64,000 bases of DNA, from the NCBI RefSeq assembly GCF_900114035.1, contig NZ_FORP01000004.1:1-64000 (forward strand), read 5' to 3'. Positions within the stretch are counted from its first letter, which is position 1. Each line of letters begins with the position of its first letter. This document shows, piece by piece, positions 24,229 through 32,426 of this stretch. The notes below the pieces were generated by a model. The model was not told the DNA's origin. It did no database searches and saw only the letters and a program-made list of their open reading frames with translations. The position numbers and the translations under genes were made by a program. Source of the DNA: Amycolatopsis sacchari (lineage in GTDB: Bacteria > Actinomycetota > Actinomycetes > Mycobacteriales > Pseudonocardiaceae).

Positions 24229-24797
24229 TGGCGGTGCTGCACCTGGTGCGCCACGGCGAAAGCGCATGGAACCTCGCCGGGCGCGTGCAGGGACAGTCCG
24301 CCGAGGCCGGGTCGCTCACCGCGCGCGGCCTGCGGCAGGCGGCGGAGACGGCGGAGTTGCTCGTGCGGCGGCCCGTGTCGGCGATCTTCAGCAGCGACCT
24401 GCCCCGCGCCAGGGCCACCGCCGACGTCATCGCCCGGGCACTCGGGCTGCCCGTCCGGGAAGACCCGGCGCTGCGGGAACAGCACCTGGGCCACCTGGAG
24501 GGACGCCGGTTCACCGACCGGCTCGGTGACGGCACCGTGCAGGACGAGATCGACCGCCTGTGGCGCGAACCGTGGCGGCGGCCCGAAGGCGGCGAGAGCA
24601 TCGCGGACCTCTACGAACGCATCCACACGACACTGGACCGCTACGCCGCGCACGACGGCGAACTGGTCCTCGTCGCCCACGGCGGACCCGTCCGCGTGGC
24701 CACCACCAGCGCCGATCCCCGGCTGCGTGAACCCGTGCCGCGCGTCGCTGTCGGTAACGCCTCGGTGACCACTCTGGGCCGCTCGCGCTGTTGCTGA
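24228..24797 (+). CDS. Histidine phosphatase (phosphoglycerate-mutase-like)
   Basis: The 189-residue protein has the RHGE motif (LVRHGESAWN, His9 the phospho-acceptor), SSDLPRARATA and the second catalytic His in LVAHGGP. It would remove a phosphate from a small molecule. In the coenzyme M route the phosphosulfolactate made by ComA is dephosphorylated by ComB, an unrelated phosphatase. This enzyme could do the equivalent step here (inference). It is the last gene of the five-gene operon; 43 bases separate it from the next gene. Confidence 0.85.
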   Translation: MAVLHLVRHGESAWNLAGRVQGQSAEAGSLTARGLRQAAETAELLVRRPVSAIFSSDLPRARATADVIARALGLPVREDPALREQHLGHLEGRRFTDRLGDGTVQDEIDRLWREPWRRPEGGESIADLYERIHTTLDRYAAHDGELVLVAHGGPVRVATTSADPRLREPVPRVAVGNASVTTLGRSRCC

Positions 24798-24840
24798 ACA
24801 GACATCCGCGGGCCGCACCGGCTATGGGAAAGTTACCGCG

Positions 24841-27087
24841 ATGTCGTTCGAGTCCGGAAGCAGAGCATGGCGCCTCCTCGGTGCGGGCGCCGCCGCCGCG
24901 GTGGCCGTCGCCGCGGGGCTGCTCACGAGCGGGGGCACGCTCCCCGGCACCGTCGGGTGGACGATCGAGGTGGTCGCCGCGGCGGTGACCGGCCTGCTGG
25001 TGCTGCTCGCGTTCCGGCCGCCCCGGCGCGCGCCGCGCCCCGCGCCGCCACCGCCGGTGCCGGCGCGGCCGGCGTCCGCCCCGGCGAGGGCGATCCGGAC
25101 CCTGCGGATCGGCGAACTGGACCCGGTGGCGCTCGGCGTCCACCCCGCGTGGCTCCTGCCGGGCGGGGCGCCCCTTCCCCCGTACGTCCCGCGCACCGCC
25201 GACGCCGAACTCGACCGCGCCCTCGCGCGCGGCGGGCTGGTGCTCGTGCAGGGCGACGCGGCGACGGGCAAGACCCGCACCGCGTACGAGGCCGTGCTGC
25301 GCAACGCGGAGCGACTCGGCTGGGAGAACGTGCTCGTGCCCGCCGACGCGGGTGCGCTGCGGGAGCTGGCGCGCGCGCTGCCGCCGAAGACCGTGGTGTG
25401 GCTGGACGACCTCGAGCGCTACCTCGCGACCGACAGCCTCGACGACCGGGTCCTGACGACCCTGTGCACCCGCGGCCCGTCGGACACGGTGATCCTCGCG
25501 ACGCTGCGGTCCCGTGCCAGGGAAGCGCTCGGCGTCGACACCGACGGTCCCGGCGGCCGGGCCCGCCGGGTGCTGACGCGGGTCACGCCGGTGGAACTGG
25601 AGCGAGCGCTGGACCGGACGGAAACCGCCGCGGCACACCGGTTCCAGTCGGATCCGCGGATCGCGGGCGCGTTGCTCGACGAGACGCGACCCGGGTTCGG
25701 CGCGCACATCGCCGCCGGCCCGGAGGCGGTGCGACGCTGGCGGGAGGCCGAGAACGAGCGGGGCGCCGCGCTGGTGAGCGCCGCGGTCGACCTGCGTCGT
25801 GCCGGGTACCTCGAGCCGGTGCCGCTGGACTGGCTGGTGGCGCTGCACCCGCACTACCTGTCGCCGCGGTTCCGCAACCGCCTCGGCGAGCCGGACCTGG
25901 CGGGGGCGCTGGAGTGGGCGACGCAGCCGGTGCGCGGCGCGAGCCCCTGCCTCAAGCCCGCGGGGCCGGACCGCTACGTCGCGTTCGACTACCTCGTGGA
26001 CGCCGCCGAGACCGGCGGTGACGTGCCGGAGCCGGTGTGGCAGCGGCTGCTGGGCGCGCACGCGCTGACGCCGGACCAGACGTTCCGCATCGCCAGGGCG
26101 GCGGTTCGGTTCGGGCGGCTGGCCGAGGCGGCGAACCTGTGGCAGCGACTCGCGCAGCGGGGTGACCAGCACGCGTTGTTCGACCTCGGGTGGGCGGCGC
26201 AGGCGGCCGGGGACCAGGCGGCGGCGGAGCAGTGGTACGTCCGGGCCGCCGAGGCGGGCAACGGCTGGGCGATGTCCAACCTCGGCACGCTCGCCGAAAA
26301 CCGGGGCGAGATGCAGGTCGCCGAGCAGTGGTACCAGCGGGCCGCCGACGCCGGGGACACCACGGGCATGACCAACCTCGGCGGGCTGCTGGCGCAGACG
26401 GGGCGGATCGACCAGGCGCGCGCGGCCTACCAGCGGGCCGCCGCGGCGGGTGATCCGAACGGGCTGCGCAAGGAGGCCGTGCTGGAGCTGCTGCACGGGG
26501 ACCGCAAGCGCGGGGCGGCGTTGCTGCGCAAGGTCGCGCTGTCCGGGGACCCGGCCGCGGTGCGGTTGATGGGGCTGTTGTCGCAGACCGAGGAGAACGC
26601 GCCGCACCGCCCGGACGTGGAGGCGCTGCGCCGGCTGGCGGCCGAGATGGGTGACGGCCAGGCGGCGCTCGACCTCGCGCGGAACCTGTGGAACCAGGGC
26701 GATCTCGACGCGGCGGAGACGTGGTTCCGCCGGGCGGCGGAGACGGAGAACGGCCGGGTCGCGGAGTTCGGGCTGGCGGTGCTGCTGGAGCAGCGGGGGC
26801 GGCCCGGTGACGCCGAGGTGTGGTACCGCCGGTCCGCCGAGCACGGCCTGCCGGAGGCGATGCTGAACCTGGGCACGCTGCTGCAGGACCGCGGTGTGTT
26901 CGCGGAGGCCGAGCGCTGGTACCACCGGGCGCTGGAGGCCGGGCACCTGCCCGCGGAGGTGAACCTGGGGGCGCTGCACTGGCGGCGCGGGAACCTCGCG
27001 GAGGGCCGGGCGTGGTACCAGCGGGCCGCCGACCGCGGGGACGAGCTGGCGAAACAGGCGCTGGAGAACCTCGAACCACGCCGGTGA
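24841..27087 (+). CDS. Membrane-anchored P-loop NTPase with Sel1/TPR repeats
   Basis: The 748-residue protein has two N-terminal hydrophobic segments (about 11-30 and 41-58), a Pro-rich linker (60-85), and a P-loop domain with Walker A GDAATGKT (138-145) and Walker B VVWLDD (185-190). A middle helical region is followed by about eight or nine Sel1/TPR-like repeats from 430 to the end (AAEQWYVRAAEAGN-type units). The layout resembles STAND-like signalling ATPases with a TPR sensor, or a TPR scaffold tied to the membrane. Partner and trigger are unknown. Confidence 0.75.
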   Translation: MSFESGSRAWRLLGAGAAAAVAVAAGLLTSGGTLPGTVGWTIEVVAAAVTGLLVLLAFRPPRRAPRPAPPPPVPARPASAPARAIRTLRIGELDPVALGVHPAWLLPGGAPLPPYVPRTADAELDRALARGGLVLVQGDAATGKTRTAYEAVLRNAERLGWENVLVPADAGALRELARALPPKTVVWLDDLERYLATDSLDDRVLTTLCTRGPSDTVILATLRSRAREALGVDTDGPGGRARRVLTRVTPVELERALDRTETAAAHRFQSDPRIAGALLDETRPGFGAHIAAGPEAVRRWREAENERGAALVSAAVDLRRAGYLEPVPLDWLVALHPHYLSPRFRNRLGEPDLAGALEWATQPVRGASPCLKPAGPDRYVAFDYLVDAAETGGDVPEPVWQRLLGAHALTPDQTFRIARAAVRFGRLAEAANLWQRLAQRGDQHALFDLGWAAQAAGDQAAAEQWYVRAAEAGNGWAMSNLGTLAENRGEMQVAEQWYQRAADAGDTTGMTNLGGLLAQTGRIDQARAAYQRAAAAGDPNGLRKEAVLELLHGDRKRGAALLRKVALSGDPAAVRLMGLLSQTEENAPHRPDVEALRRLAAEMGDGQAALDLARNLWNQGDLDAAETWFRRAAETENGRVAEFGLAVLLEQRGRPGDAEVWYRRSAEHGLPEAMLNLGTLLQDRGVFAEAERWYHRALEAGHLPAEVNLGALHWRRGNLAEGRAWYQRAADRGDELAKQALENLEPRR

Positions 27088-27175
27088 GCGGCGTTCCCGG
27101 GCCGGGAGCGCGCTTCCCGAACGACCACCGCCGCCCGACCAGCCGGGCAGGACGGGCGCGCCCGACCCCGAAATG

Positions 27176-27199
27176 CTTGTAGCATCCCCTTGATACAAG
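27176..27199. promoter_or_regulatory. Inverted repeat CTTGTA-N12-TACAAG, probable GntR/YtrA operator
   Basis: Perfect six-base arms just before the AAGGAGGT of the membrane-protein gene, overlapping a possible -10 (TAGCAT at 27180-27185). The YtrA-type GntR encoded as the second gene of this operon is the likely ligand, giving autoregulation. Confidence 0.5.
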
Positions 27200-27209
27200 G
27201 AGGTGCCCG

Positions 27210-27932
27210 ATGGCGCTCGACAACATCCTGGCCGTGGCGGTGCTGCTGGGCCTGTTCGGCCTGGTGCTCCTCGTCGTGCTGTGGCCGGGACCCAGGCAAG
27301 GCCGCCGCCTGCTCGTGCGCTGGGGCGTGCCCGAACCGTCCGAAGTGGACACCGCGGAAGCGGTCCGCTATCTCAAGCGCCGCAGGTTCTGGTACCCCTG
27401 GCTGTTCCTGGCGCTGCCCCTGCTCGGCGACGCCGCCGGCCTCGCGCGGGCGGACGACTGGACTCTCGTGTGGACGGTACTGGTGGGCGGCCTGCTCGGC
27501 GAGCTGCTCGGCTGGCGGCCTCCGGCCGGTCCCCGCCGCGAGGCGATGTTGCGGCACCGCGGCGTCAGCGACCTCGTGCCCGTCTGGGCGCTCGTCCTGC
27601 TCGCGCTGGCCGTCGCCGGGGGCGTGGTCCGCGCCGTGCTCGCGCGGGACTGGGCGTGGCTGGGCGTGGACGCCGGCTGCACGCTCATCGTGGCCGCGGT
27701 GGTGCTGCTCGCCCTGCGCCGGCCCGCCACCGGGGACGCCGCGGTCGACCTCGTGCTGCGGGCCCGCAGCGCACGCGTCGCCACCGGGCTCGCCATCCTC
27801 GTCCCGGCCGCGCTGCCCCAGGCCTCGCAGACGCTGAGCCTGGGGCCGGTGCTGGTGTTCGTCGTGAGCCTGGCCGCCACGATCGCCGTGCTGGGACCGG
27901 ACCGGCACGTCGCGGCCGCCGCGGTGGCATGA
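27210..27932 (+). CDS. Multi-pass membrane protein, GntR-coupled
   Basis: The 240-residue protein has about six hydrophobic segments. I do not recognise a named family. The near-perfect AAGGAGGT seven bases upstream fixes the start. The gene overlaps the following YtrA-type GntR regulator by four bases (ATGA). Small YtrA regulators often control an adjacent transporter or membrane-stress protein, so this is probably the regulated partner. Confidence 0.75.
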   Translation: MALDNILAVAVLLGLFGLVLLVVLWPGPRQGRRLLVRWGVPEPSEVDTAEAVRYLKRRRFWYPWLFLALPLLGDAAGLARADDWTLVWTVLVGGLLGELLGWRPPAGPRREAMLRHRGVSDLVPVWALVLLALAVAGGVVRAVLARDWAWLGVDAGCTLIVAAVVLLALRRPATGDAAVDLVLRARSARVATGLAILVPAALPQASQTLSLGPVLVFVVSLAATIAVLGPDRHVAAAAVA

Positions 27933-28303
27933 CGGCGCTCCGGGTCGTCGTCGACGTGGGCAGCGGGCTCGCGCCGTGGCGCCAGGTGCAGGACCAGATC
28001 GTCCGGCTCATTACGCGCGGGGCGCTCACGCCGGGCACCCGCCTGCCGCCGATCCGCCAGCTGGCGGGCGACCTCGGTCTCGCGTCGGGCACGATCGCCC
28101 GCGTCTACCGCGAGCTGGAGGCGGCGGGCTGGGTCCGCACGGCACGCGCGCGCGGCACGGTCGTCGCGGACACCGCACCCCGTGCGGACGCGGCGGCGTT
28201 GCTGAGGGCGGCGGCCGCGGAGTTCGCCACCGCCGCGAAGGACCTCGGCGTCGACGCGGAAACAGCCGTCGCGGCGGTACGCGAGGCCTACGGCCCGGGC
28301 TAG
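27929..28303 (+). CDS. GntR regulator, YtrA subfamily
   Basis: The 124-residue protein has a winged helix (about 15-80, PWRQVQDQIVRLITRGALTPGTRLPPIRQLAGDLGLASGTIARVYREL) and a short helical C-terminus of about 40 residues, as in the YtrA branch. That branch lacks a large effector domain. It is translationally coupled to the membrane protein upstream. The dyad at 27176-27199 is the candidate target. Its TAG stop forms the first half of the next gene's -10 box. Confidence 0.85.
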   Translation: MTALRVVVDVGSGLAPWRQVQDQIVRLITRGALTPGTRLPPIRQLAGDLGLASGTIARVYRELEAAGWVRTARARGTVVADTAPRADAAALLRAAAAEFATAAKDLGVDAETAVAAVREAYGPG

Positions 28304-28306
28304 CCT
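28301..28306 (+). promoter_or_regulatory. -10 box TAGCCT overlapping a stop codon
   Basis: TAGCCT begins with the TAG stop of the GntR gene and ends seven bases before ATG 28314, which lacks a ribosome-binding site. The downstream gene is therefore probably transcribed without a leader. Confidence 0.5.
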
Positions 28307-28313
28307 GCCCGGC

Positions 28314-29096
28314 ATGGTGCTGGAGTGGCTGCTCAATGCCGATCCCGGTCTGCGGTGGCAGGTGCTGCGTGACCTGACCGGCGCGCCACCCGAAAAGGTG
28401 GCCGCCGAGCGTTCCCGCGTCGCGCGCGAGGGCTGGGGTGCGCGCCTGCACGCACTGCGCGACGACGACGGGCAGTGGGCGGGCGGGGCGTGCTTCCCGG
28501 CGGGGTTCGGCCGCGACTTCTCCGCCGGGCAGCCGTGGACGTCGACCCTGCCGACCCTGACCCTGCTGCGGGAACTCCGCGTCGATCCCGCGGACGCCCG
28601 TGTGCGCGAGACCATCGCGCTGGTGCGGGAGAACTGCCGGTGGGAGCACGCCGGGCAGCCGTTCTTCGCCGGCGAGGTCGAACCCTGCATCAACGGGCGG
28701 ACCGTCGCGATCGGCGCCTACTTCGGTGTCGATGTCGACGGGATCGTCGAGCGGCTGGTCGGCGAGCAGCTCCCCGACGGCGGCTGGAACTGCGAGGCCG
28801 AGAACGGATCGGTGCGCTCTTCCTTCCACTCGACGATCTGCGTGCTCGAAGGGCTGCTGGAGCACGAGCGGGCGACCGGCGGCTCGCCCGCCTCCCGCCA
28901 GGAGGAGGCGATCGCCGTCGTGACCACGGCGCGCACGACCGACGGACGGTGGCTGCTGGAGAACACGCACCCCGGCGCGGTCCACTTCCCACTGGAGGAC
29001 GGCGACGGCGCGCCGAGCCGGTGGAACACGCTGCGTGCCCTGCGCGTCCTGAACTGGTACGACGGTGGCCGCCCGCCCGGCCCGGCCGGTCTCTAA
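28314..29096 (+). CDS. Half-length squalene-cyclase/prenyltransferase-fold protein
   Basis: The 260-residue protein has an alpha/alpha-toroid pattern with cyclase-type QW-like repeats (DGQWAGG, DGGWNCE) and helices containing TLTLLRELRVDP and LRALRVLNWYDGG. Full triterpene cyclases have about 630 residues and a DxDD motif, which I do not see. It is thus a small single-domain relative, probably not a true cyclase. It may bind or process a hydrophobic substrate. Function unknown. Confidence 0.6.
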   Translation: MVLEWLLNADPGLRWQVLRDLTGAPPEKVAAERSRVAREGWGARLHALRDDDGQWAGGACFPAGFGRDFSAGQPWTSTLPTLTLLRELRVDPADARVRETIALVRENCRWEHAGQPFFAGEVEPCINGRTVAIGAYFGVDVDGIVERLVGEQLPDGGWNCEAENGSVRSSFHSTICVLEGLLEHERATGGSPASRQEEAIAVVTTARTTDGRWLLENTHPGAVHFPLEDGDGAPSRWNTLRALRVLNWYDGGRPPGPAGL

Positions 29097-29099
29097 GCT
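29094..29099 (+). promoter_or_regulatory. -10 box TAAGCT overlapping a stop codon
   Basis: TAAGCT begins with the TAA stop of the cyclase-like gene and ends six bases before ATG 29106. There is no ribosome-binding site, so leaderless transcription is likely. Confidence 0.5.
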
Positions 29100-29105
29100 C
29101 ACGGC

Positions 29106-29729
29106 ATGGCGAAGTACTTCGACGTCCATCCCGAGAACCCGCAGCGCCGCGCGATCGACCAGGTCGTCGGGATCGTCCGGGACGGCGGGCTCATCGCGTA
29201 CCCGACGGACTCGTGCTTCGCGCTGGGCTGCCGGCTCGACAACAAGGACGGGCTCGACCGCATCCGCGAGGTCCGGCACCTCGACGACCGGCACCACTTC
29301 ACCCTGGTGTGCTCGGATTTCGCGCAGCTCGGCCAGTTCGTCCACCTCAGCAACACCGTGTTCCGCGCCCTCAAGGCCGCCACCCCGGGCAGCTACACCT
29401 TCATCCTCCCGGCCACCAAGGAGGTGCCGCGGCGGCTGCTGCACCCGAAGAAGAAGACCGTCGGCGTGCGCATCCCGGACCACGTCGTCGCGCAGGCGCT
29501 CGTCGCCGCGCTCGGGGAGCCACTGGTCTCGAGCACCCTCCTGCTGCCGGACCACGAGGAGCCGCTGACGCAGGGCTGGGAGATCAAGGACGAGCTGGAC
29601 CACGCGCTCGACGCCGTGATCGACTCCGGGGACTGCGGCACCGAGCCGACGACCGTAGTCGACTTCTCCGAGGACGAGCCGGTGATCGTGCGCCGCGGCG
29701 CGGGTGACCCGGCGCGGTTCGAGTCCTGA
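29106..29729 (+). CDS. YciO/Sua5/YrdC-family protein
   Basis: The 207-residue protein has the YrdC-like fold: IAYPTDSCFALGCRLDNKDGLDRIREVRHLDDRHHFTLVCSD near the N-terminus, the FILPATKEVPRRLLHPKKKTVGVRIPDH core and TTVVDF late. TsaC/Sua5 members make threonylcarbamoyl-AMP for tRNA t6A. The SYTFILPATKEVP form is closer to YciO, whose activity on L-threonine is weak or uncertain. The gene is leaderless from TAAGCT. Confidence 0.82.
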   Translation: MAKYFDVHPENPQRRAIDQVVGIVRDGGLIAYPTDSCFALGCRLDNKDGLDRIREVRHLDDRHHFTLVCSDFAQLGQFVHLSNTVFRALKAATPGSYTFILPATKEVPRRLLHPKKKTVGVRIPDHVVAQALVAALGEPLVSSTLLLPDHEEPLTQGWEIKDELDHALDAVIDSGDCGTEPTTVVDFSEDEPVIVRRGAGDPARFES

Positions 29730-29740
29730 CGGGCGCGGGC

Positions 29741-30568
29741 GTGGACCCCGGCATCGTCCGCGGCACCCCGGCCTGGCGGTACTTCGGGGACTTCCGCGGC
29801 ATCCTGCTCGCCGGTTCGACGCTCGTGCTGCAGACCGCGCACCCGGTGGTGGCCGCCGGGGTGCGCGACCACTCCGACTACACGCGCGACCCGTGGACCC
29901 GCCTGATGCGGACGGCCGCCTCGCTGTCGATCTACGTCTACGGCGGCCCCGAGGGCGCGGCGTTCGAGGCACGGCGCCTCCGCCGCCTGCACCGGGCGTT
30001 CACCGGGATCCGCGAGGACGGGAGGCGCTACTCGGCGCTGGACCCGCACGCCTACGCCTGGGTGCACGCGACCCTCGTCCAGCTGCCCGTGGACACGCAG
30101 GGTTTCTTCGGGCGCCCGCTCAGCGCCGCCGAGCTGGCGGAGTACTACGCGCAGATGCGCCGCGTCGGCCTGCTGCTCGGCGTCCGCGACCAGGACCTGC
30201 CACCGGACTGGCCCGCCTTCCGGGCCTACTACGACGACATGGTCGAGTCGTTGCGGCCGAACGACACCATCACGGCGCTGTTCGACACGATCCGCACCGT
30301 GCCCAAACCGGTCCGCCCGCTGCCGGACGCCGCGTGGCCCTGGCTGCGGGACCGGCAGGCCACGCTGCAGCTGTTCCTCATCGCCGCGACCCTGCCGCCC
30401 GTGTTCCGCGACCGGCTCGGCCTGGACTGGTCACCGGCACGCCGGCGGCGGTTCGACCGGTTCCGCCGCGCCGTGCGCCTCGTGGCCACCGCGGTGCCGC
30501 CGCCGCTGCGGGCCGCCCACATCCGGGCCGTGGCGCGGCTCAACGTCTGGTACCGGCAGCGGGCGTGA
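29741..30568 (+). CDS. MpaB/DUF2236-family haem oxygenase-like protein
   Basis: The 275-residue protein is of the oxygenase-MpaB (DUF2236, latex-clearing-protein-related) family. It begins GTPAWRYFGDFRGILLAGSTLVLQTAHPVVAAGVRDHSDY, with conserved His residues that could bind haem. AYAWVHATLVQ and YYAQMRRVGLLLG follow the family pattern. Relatives oxidise rubber or mycophenolate side chains; most members are uncharacterised. It starts at GTG 29741 without a clear ribosome-binding site. The stop lies three bases from the convergent gene's stop. Confidence 0.78.
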   Translation: MDPGIVRGTPAWRYFGDFRGILLAGSTLVLQTAHPVVAAGVRDHSDYTRDPWTRLMRTAASLSIYVYGGPEGAAFEARRLRRLHRAFTGIREDGRRYSALDPHAYAWVHATLVQLPVDTQGFFGRPLSAAELAEYYAQMRRVGLLLGVRDQDLPPDWPAFRAYYDDMVESLRPNDTITALFDTIRTVPKPVRPLPDAAWPWLRDRQATLQLFLIAATLPPVFRDRLGLDWSPARRRRFDRFRRAVRLVATAVPPPLRAAHIRAVARLNVWYRQRA

Positions 30569-30571
30569 GGT

Positions 30572-31015
30572 TCAGTTCAGCGTGGGATTGGGCGGCAGGC
30601 ACACGGCGAGCCGGGACCACGGCGGCGCCTGACGCGCGGCGGACGGCGAAGGCAGCGTCAGGTACGCCCAGACGCTCATGCCCTCCTCGCGGTACACCAC
30701 GCCCCAGCCCGCCGAACCCTGCGGGCCGTGGCCGTCCATGAACCCGGGCCGGGTGGGCGGGACGAGCTGGGGCCCTTCCACGTCGATGCGCAGGTAGTGC
30801 GGGTCGGTGCCGCGGACGAGGCAGACCTCGATGGGGAACTTGTCGGCCTCCGGCGCGCCGCACAACTCGTCGACGAACGACAGGACGCTGACGACCGTCT
30901 GGGCCGCGCAGTCGAAGAGCAGCCCGCAGATGGCGTTGCGGAGCCGCCCGAGGTCGGCGAACCCTCGGACACGCCTCCACACGATCTGCTCTCCGCAGGG
31001 TCGTTCGAGCGACAT
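30572..31015 (-). CDS. Degenerate anti-sigma-type HATPase
   Basis: The 147-residue protein starts at 31015, after GGAGGA. It follows the layout of RsbW/SpoIIAB-like ATPases (RVRGFADLGRLRNAICGLLFD, then VVSVLSFVDELCGAPEADKFPIEVCLV). The N-box, normally ExxxNAxxH, is degraded (VDELCGAPE), and no clear G-box was seen. It may bind ATP poorly and act by protein contact. It is divergent from a GAF-ANTAR regulator, with 122 bp between starts, suggesting a shared stress-sensing unit (inference). Confidence 0.55.
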   Translation of the reverse strand: MSLERPCGEQIVWRRVRGFADLGRLRNAICGLLFDCAAQTVVSVLSFVDELCGAPEADKFPIEVCLVRGTDPHYLRIDVEGPQLVPPTRPGFMDGHGPQGSAGWGVVYREEGMSVWAYLTLPSPSAARQAPPWSRLAVCLPPNPTLN

Positions 31016-31137
31016 GAGCGGTTCCTCCGCTGTCGGTCTCAACGGTCGGTCCCGGCGAGTACCCCGCGCGCCGCGGTTAAACCACACCTTCGGAGGTTGT
31101 GCTGGCGTCCCGTCCGCGCGTGGGCGAGACTGAGCCG

Positions 31138-31863
31138 ATGACGGACCGGACAGCCCCGCCGAAGCAGCCGTCCGGCGACGATCTGACCCTCGCCGAACTC
31201 CTCGGTGACGTGGTGCGCACGCTCGAAGCCGAGCCCGATGTCGAAAGCACGGTCGAGCGCGTGGTGCACGCCGTCCTCGGTACCGTACCCGGCGTCGAGG
31301 AAGCCGGGGTGTCGCTACTGGAGCGGGACGACGTCAAATCGGTCGCGCCGAGCAGTTCCCTGGTGGCCCGGCTCGACCGACTGCAGCACGAGCTGCGGGA
31401 AGGGCCCTGCGTGGGCGCGGTGTTCGACGACCCGGTCTACCGCACCGACCAGATCGGCTCCGACACCCGCTGGCCCCGCTTCGGCGCCGCGGCCTTCGAC
31501 CTGGGCATCCGCTCGATGCTCAGCGTCCGGCTGTTCACCACGTCGGCGAACCTGGGTGCGCTGAACCTCTACGCCACGCGCGAGAAGGCGTTCGACGCCG
31601 ACGCCGCGCACCTGGCAGGGCTGTTCGCGGCACACGCGGCGGTGGCGCTGGCCGGGTCCCGGCGGCAGGAGCAGCTGCGGGAGGCGCTGCGCACCCGCGA
31701 CGTGATCGCCACCGCGAAGGGCATCCTCATGCAACGCCACTCGATCGGGGAAGACGCGGCCTTCCACCTGCTGGTCCGCGTGTCGCAGCAGACGAACCGC
31801 AAGCTGCACGACGTGGCGGCGCTGCTGGTCCGCCAGGTTTCCGGCGGCGACGCCGGGGCCTGA
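31138..31863 (+). CDS. GAF-ANTAR antiterminator regulator
   Basis: The 241-residue protein has a GAF sensor domain at about 15-165 (FGAAAFDLGIRSMLSVRLF) and a C-terminal ANTAR RNA-binding domain at about 170-232 (RTRDVIATAKGILMQRHSIGEDAAFHLLVRVSQQTNRKLHDVA). ANTAR proteins bind paired hexaloop RNA hairpins and prevent termination. The GAF ligand is unknown. The start at 31138 is chosen over 31099 because homologous sequence begins after it. It ends 11 bp from the convergent MarR stop. Confidence 0.87.
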   Translation: MTDRTAPPKQPSGDDLTLAELLGDVVRTLEAEPDVESTVERVVHAVLGTVPGVEEAGVSLLERDDVKSVAPSSSLVARLDRLQHELREGPCVGAVFDDPVYRTDQIGSDTRWPRFGAAAFDLGIRSMLSVRLFTTSANLGALNLYATREKAFDADAAHLAGLFAAHAAVALAGSRRQEQLREALRTRDVIATAKGILMQRHSIGEDAAFHLLVRVSQQTNRKLHDVAALLVRQVSGGDAGA

Positions 31864-31874
31864 GCGCGGTGCCC

Positions 31875-32342
31875 TCAGGCCGCCTCCTCCTCGGCGAGCC
31901 GGGCCAGCACCTGCTCCGAGATGGCCGCCAGCGCCTTGACCTGCTCCGGCGTGAGCGCGTCGAACACCAGGCGGCGCACGGTCTCCACGTGCCGGGGCGC
32001 GGCGTTCTCGATGGCCGCCCGGCCTTGCGGCGTGAGCACGATGAAGGCGCCCCTGGCGTCCGACGGGCACTCCTCGCGGGCGATGAGCCCCCGCTTCTGC
32101 ATGCGCGCGAGGTGGTGCGACACCCGGCTCTTCTCCCACTCCAGCGCCCTGGCCAGCTCGAACACCCGCACCCGCTCCTCCGGCGTGTCGGTGAGCTGCA
32201 CCAGCACGGCGAAGTCCGCGTGGGACAGCTCCGAGTCCGCCTGCAGCTGTTTGCTCAGCCGCGCGTTCAGCTGGGTCTGCATGGACACGTAGGAGCGCCA
32301 GGCGTGCTGCTCGGCGTCGGTCAGCCATCGGGTACCGGTCAC
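31875..32342 (-). CDS. MarR-family transcriptional regulator
   Basis: The 155-residue protein starts at GTG 32342. It has the winged-helix core (VFELARALEWEKSRVSHHLARMQKRGLIAREECPSDARGAFIVLTPQGRAAI). A -10 box TATACT lies seven bases before the start, so it is leaderless. The palindrome TGACGCGTCA is just upstream and close to the divergent yceI gene. MarR/YceI divergent pairs are common in actinobacteria, so it likely represses yceI and itself. Confidence 0.88.
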   Translation of the reverse strand: MTGTRWLTDAEQHAWRSYVSMQTQLNARLSKQLQADSELSHADFAVLVQLTDTPEERVRVFELARALEWEKSRVSHHLARMQKRGLIAREECPSDARGAFIVLTPQGRAAIENAAPRHVETVRRLVFDALTPEQVKALAAISEQVLARLAEEEAA

Positions 32343-32349
32343 GAGATCG

Positions 32350-32376
32350 AGTATAGCGGGAATAGTTGACGCGTCA
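32350..32376 (-). promoter_or_regulatory. MarR promoter with TATACT and TGACGCGTCA dyad
   Basis: TATACT (plus-strand 32350-32355, read on minus) is seven bases before the MarR GTG. The ten-base perfect palindrome at 32367-32376 lies near its -35 position and would suit binding of the MarR dimer itself. Confidence 0.55.
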
Positions 32377-32426
32377 CCGAGGTTGGTCCACGCTGGATGA
32401 CACATCATCAAACCGGAAGGAACGTC

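Noticed and set aside
20451-24797. Coenzyme M biosynthesis operon
   Set aside because: Only a ComA relative is present; no sulfolactate dehydrogenase or later coenzyme M genes accompany it.
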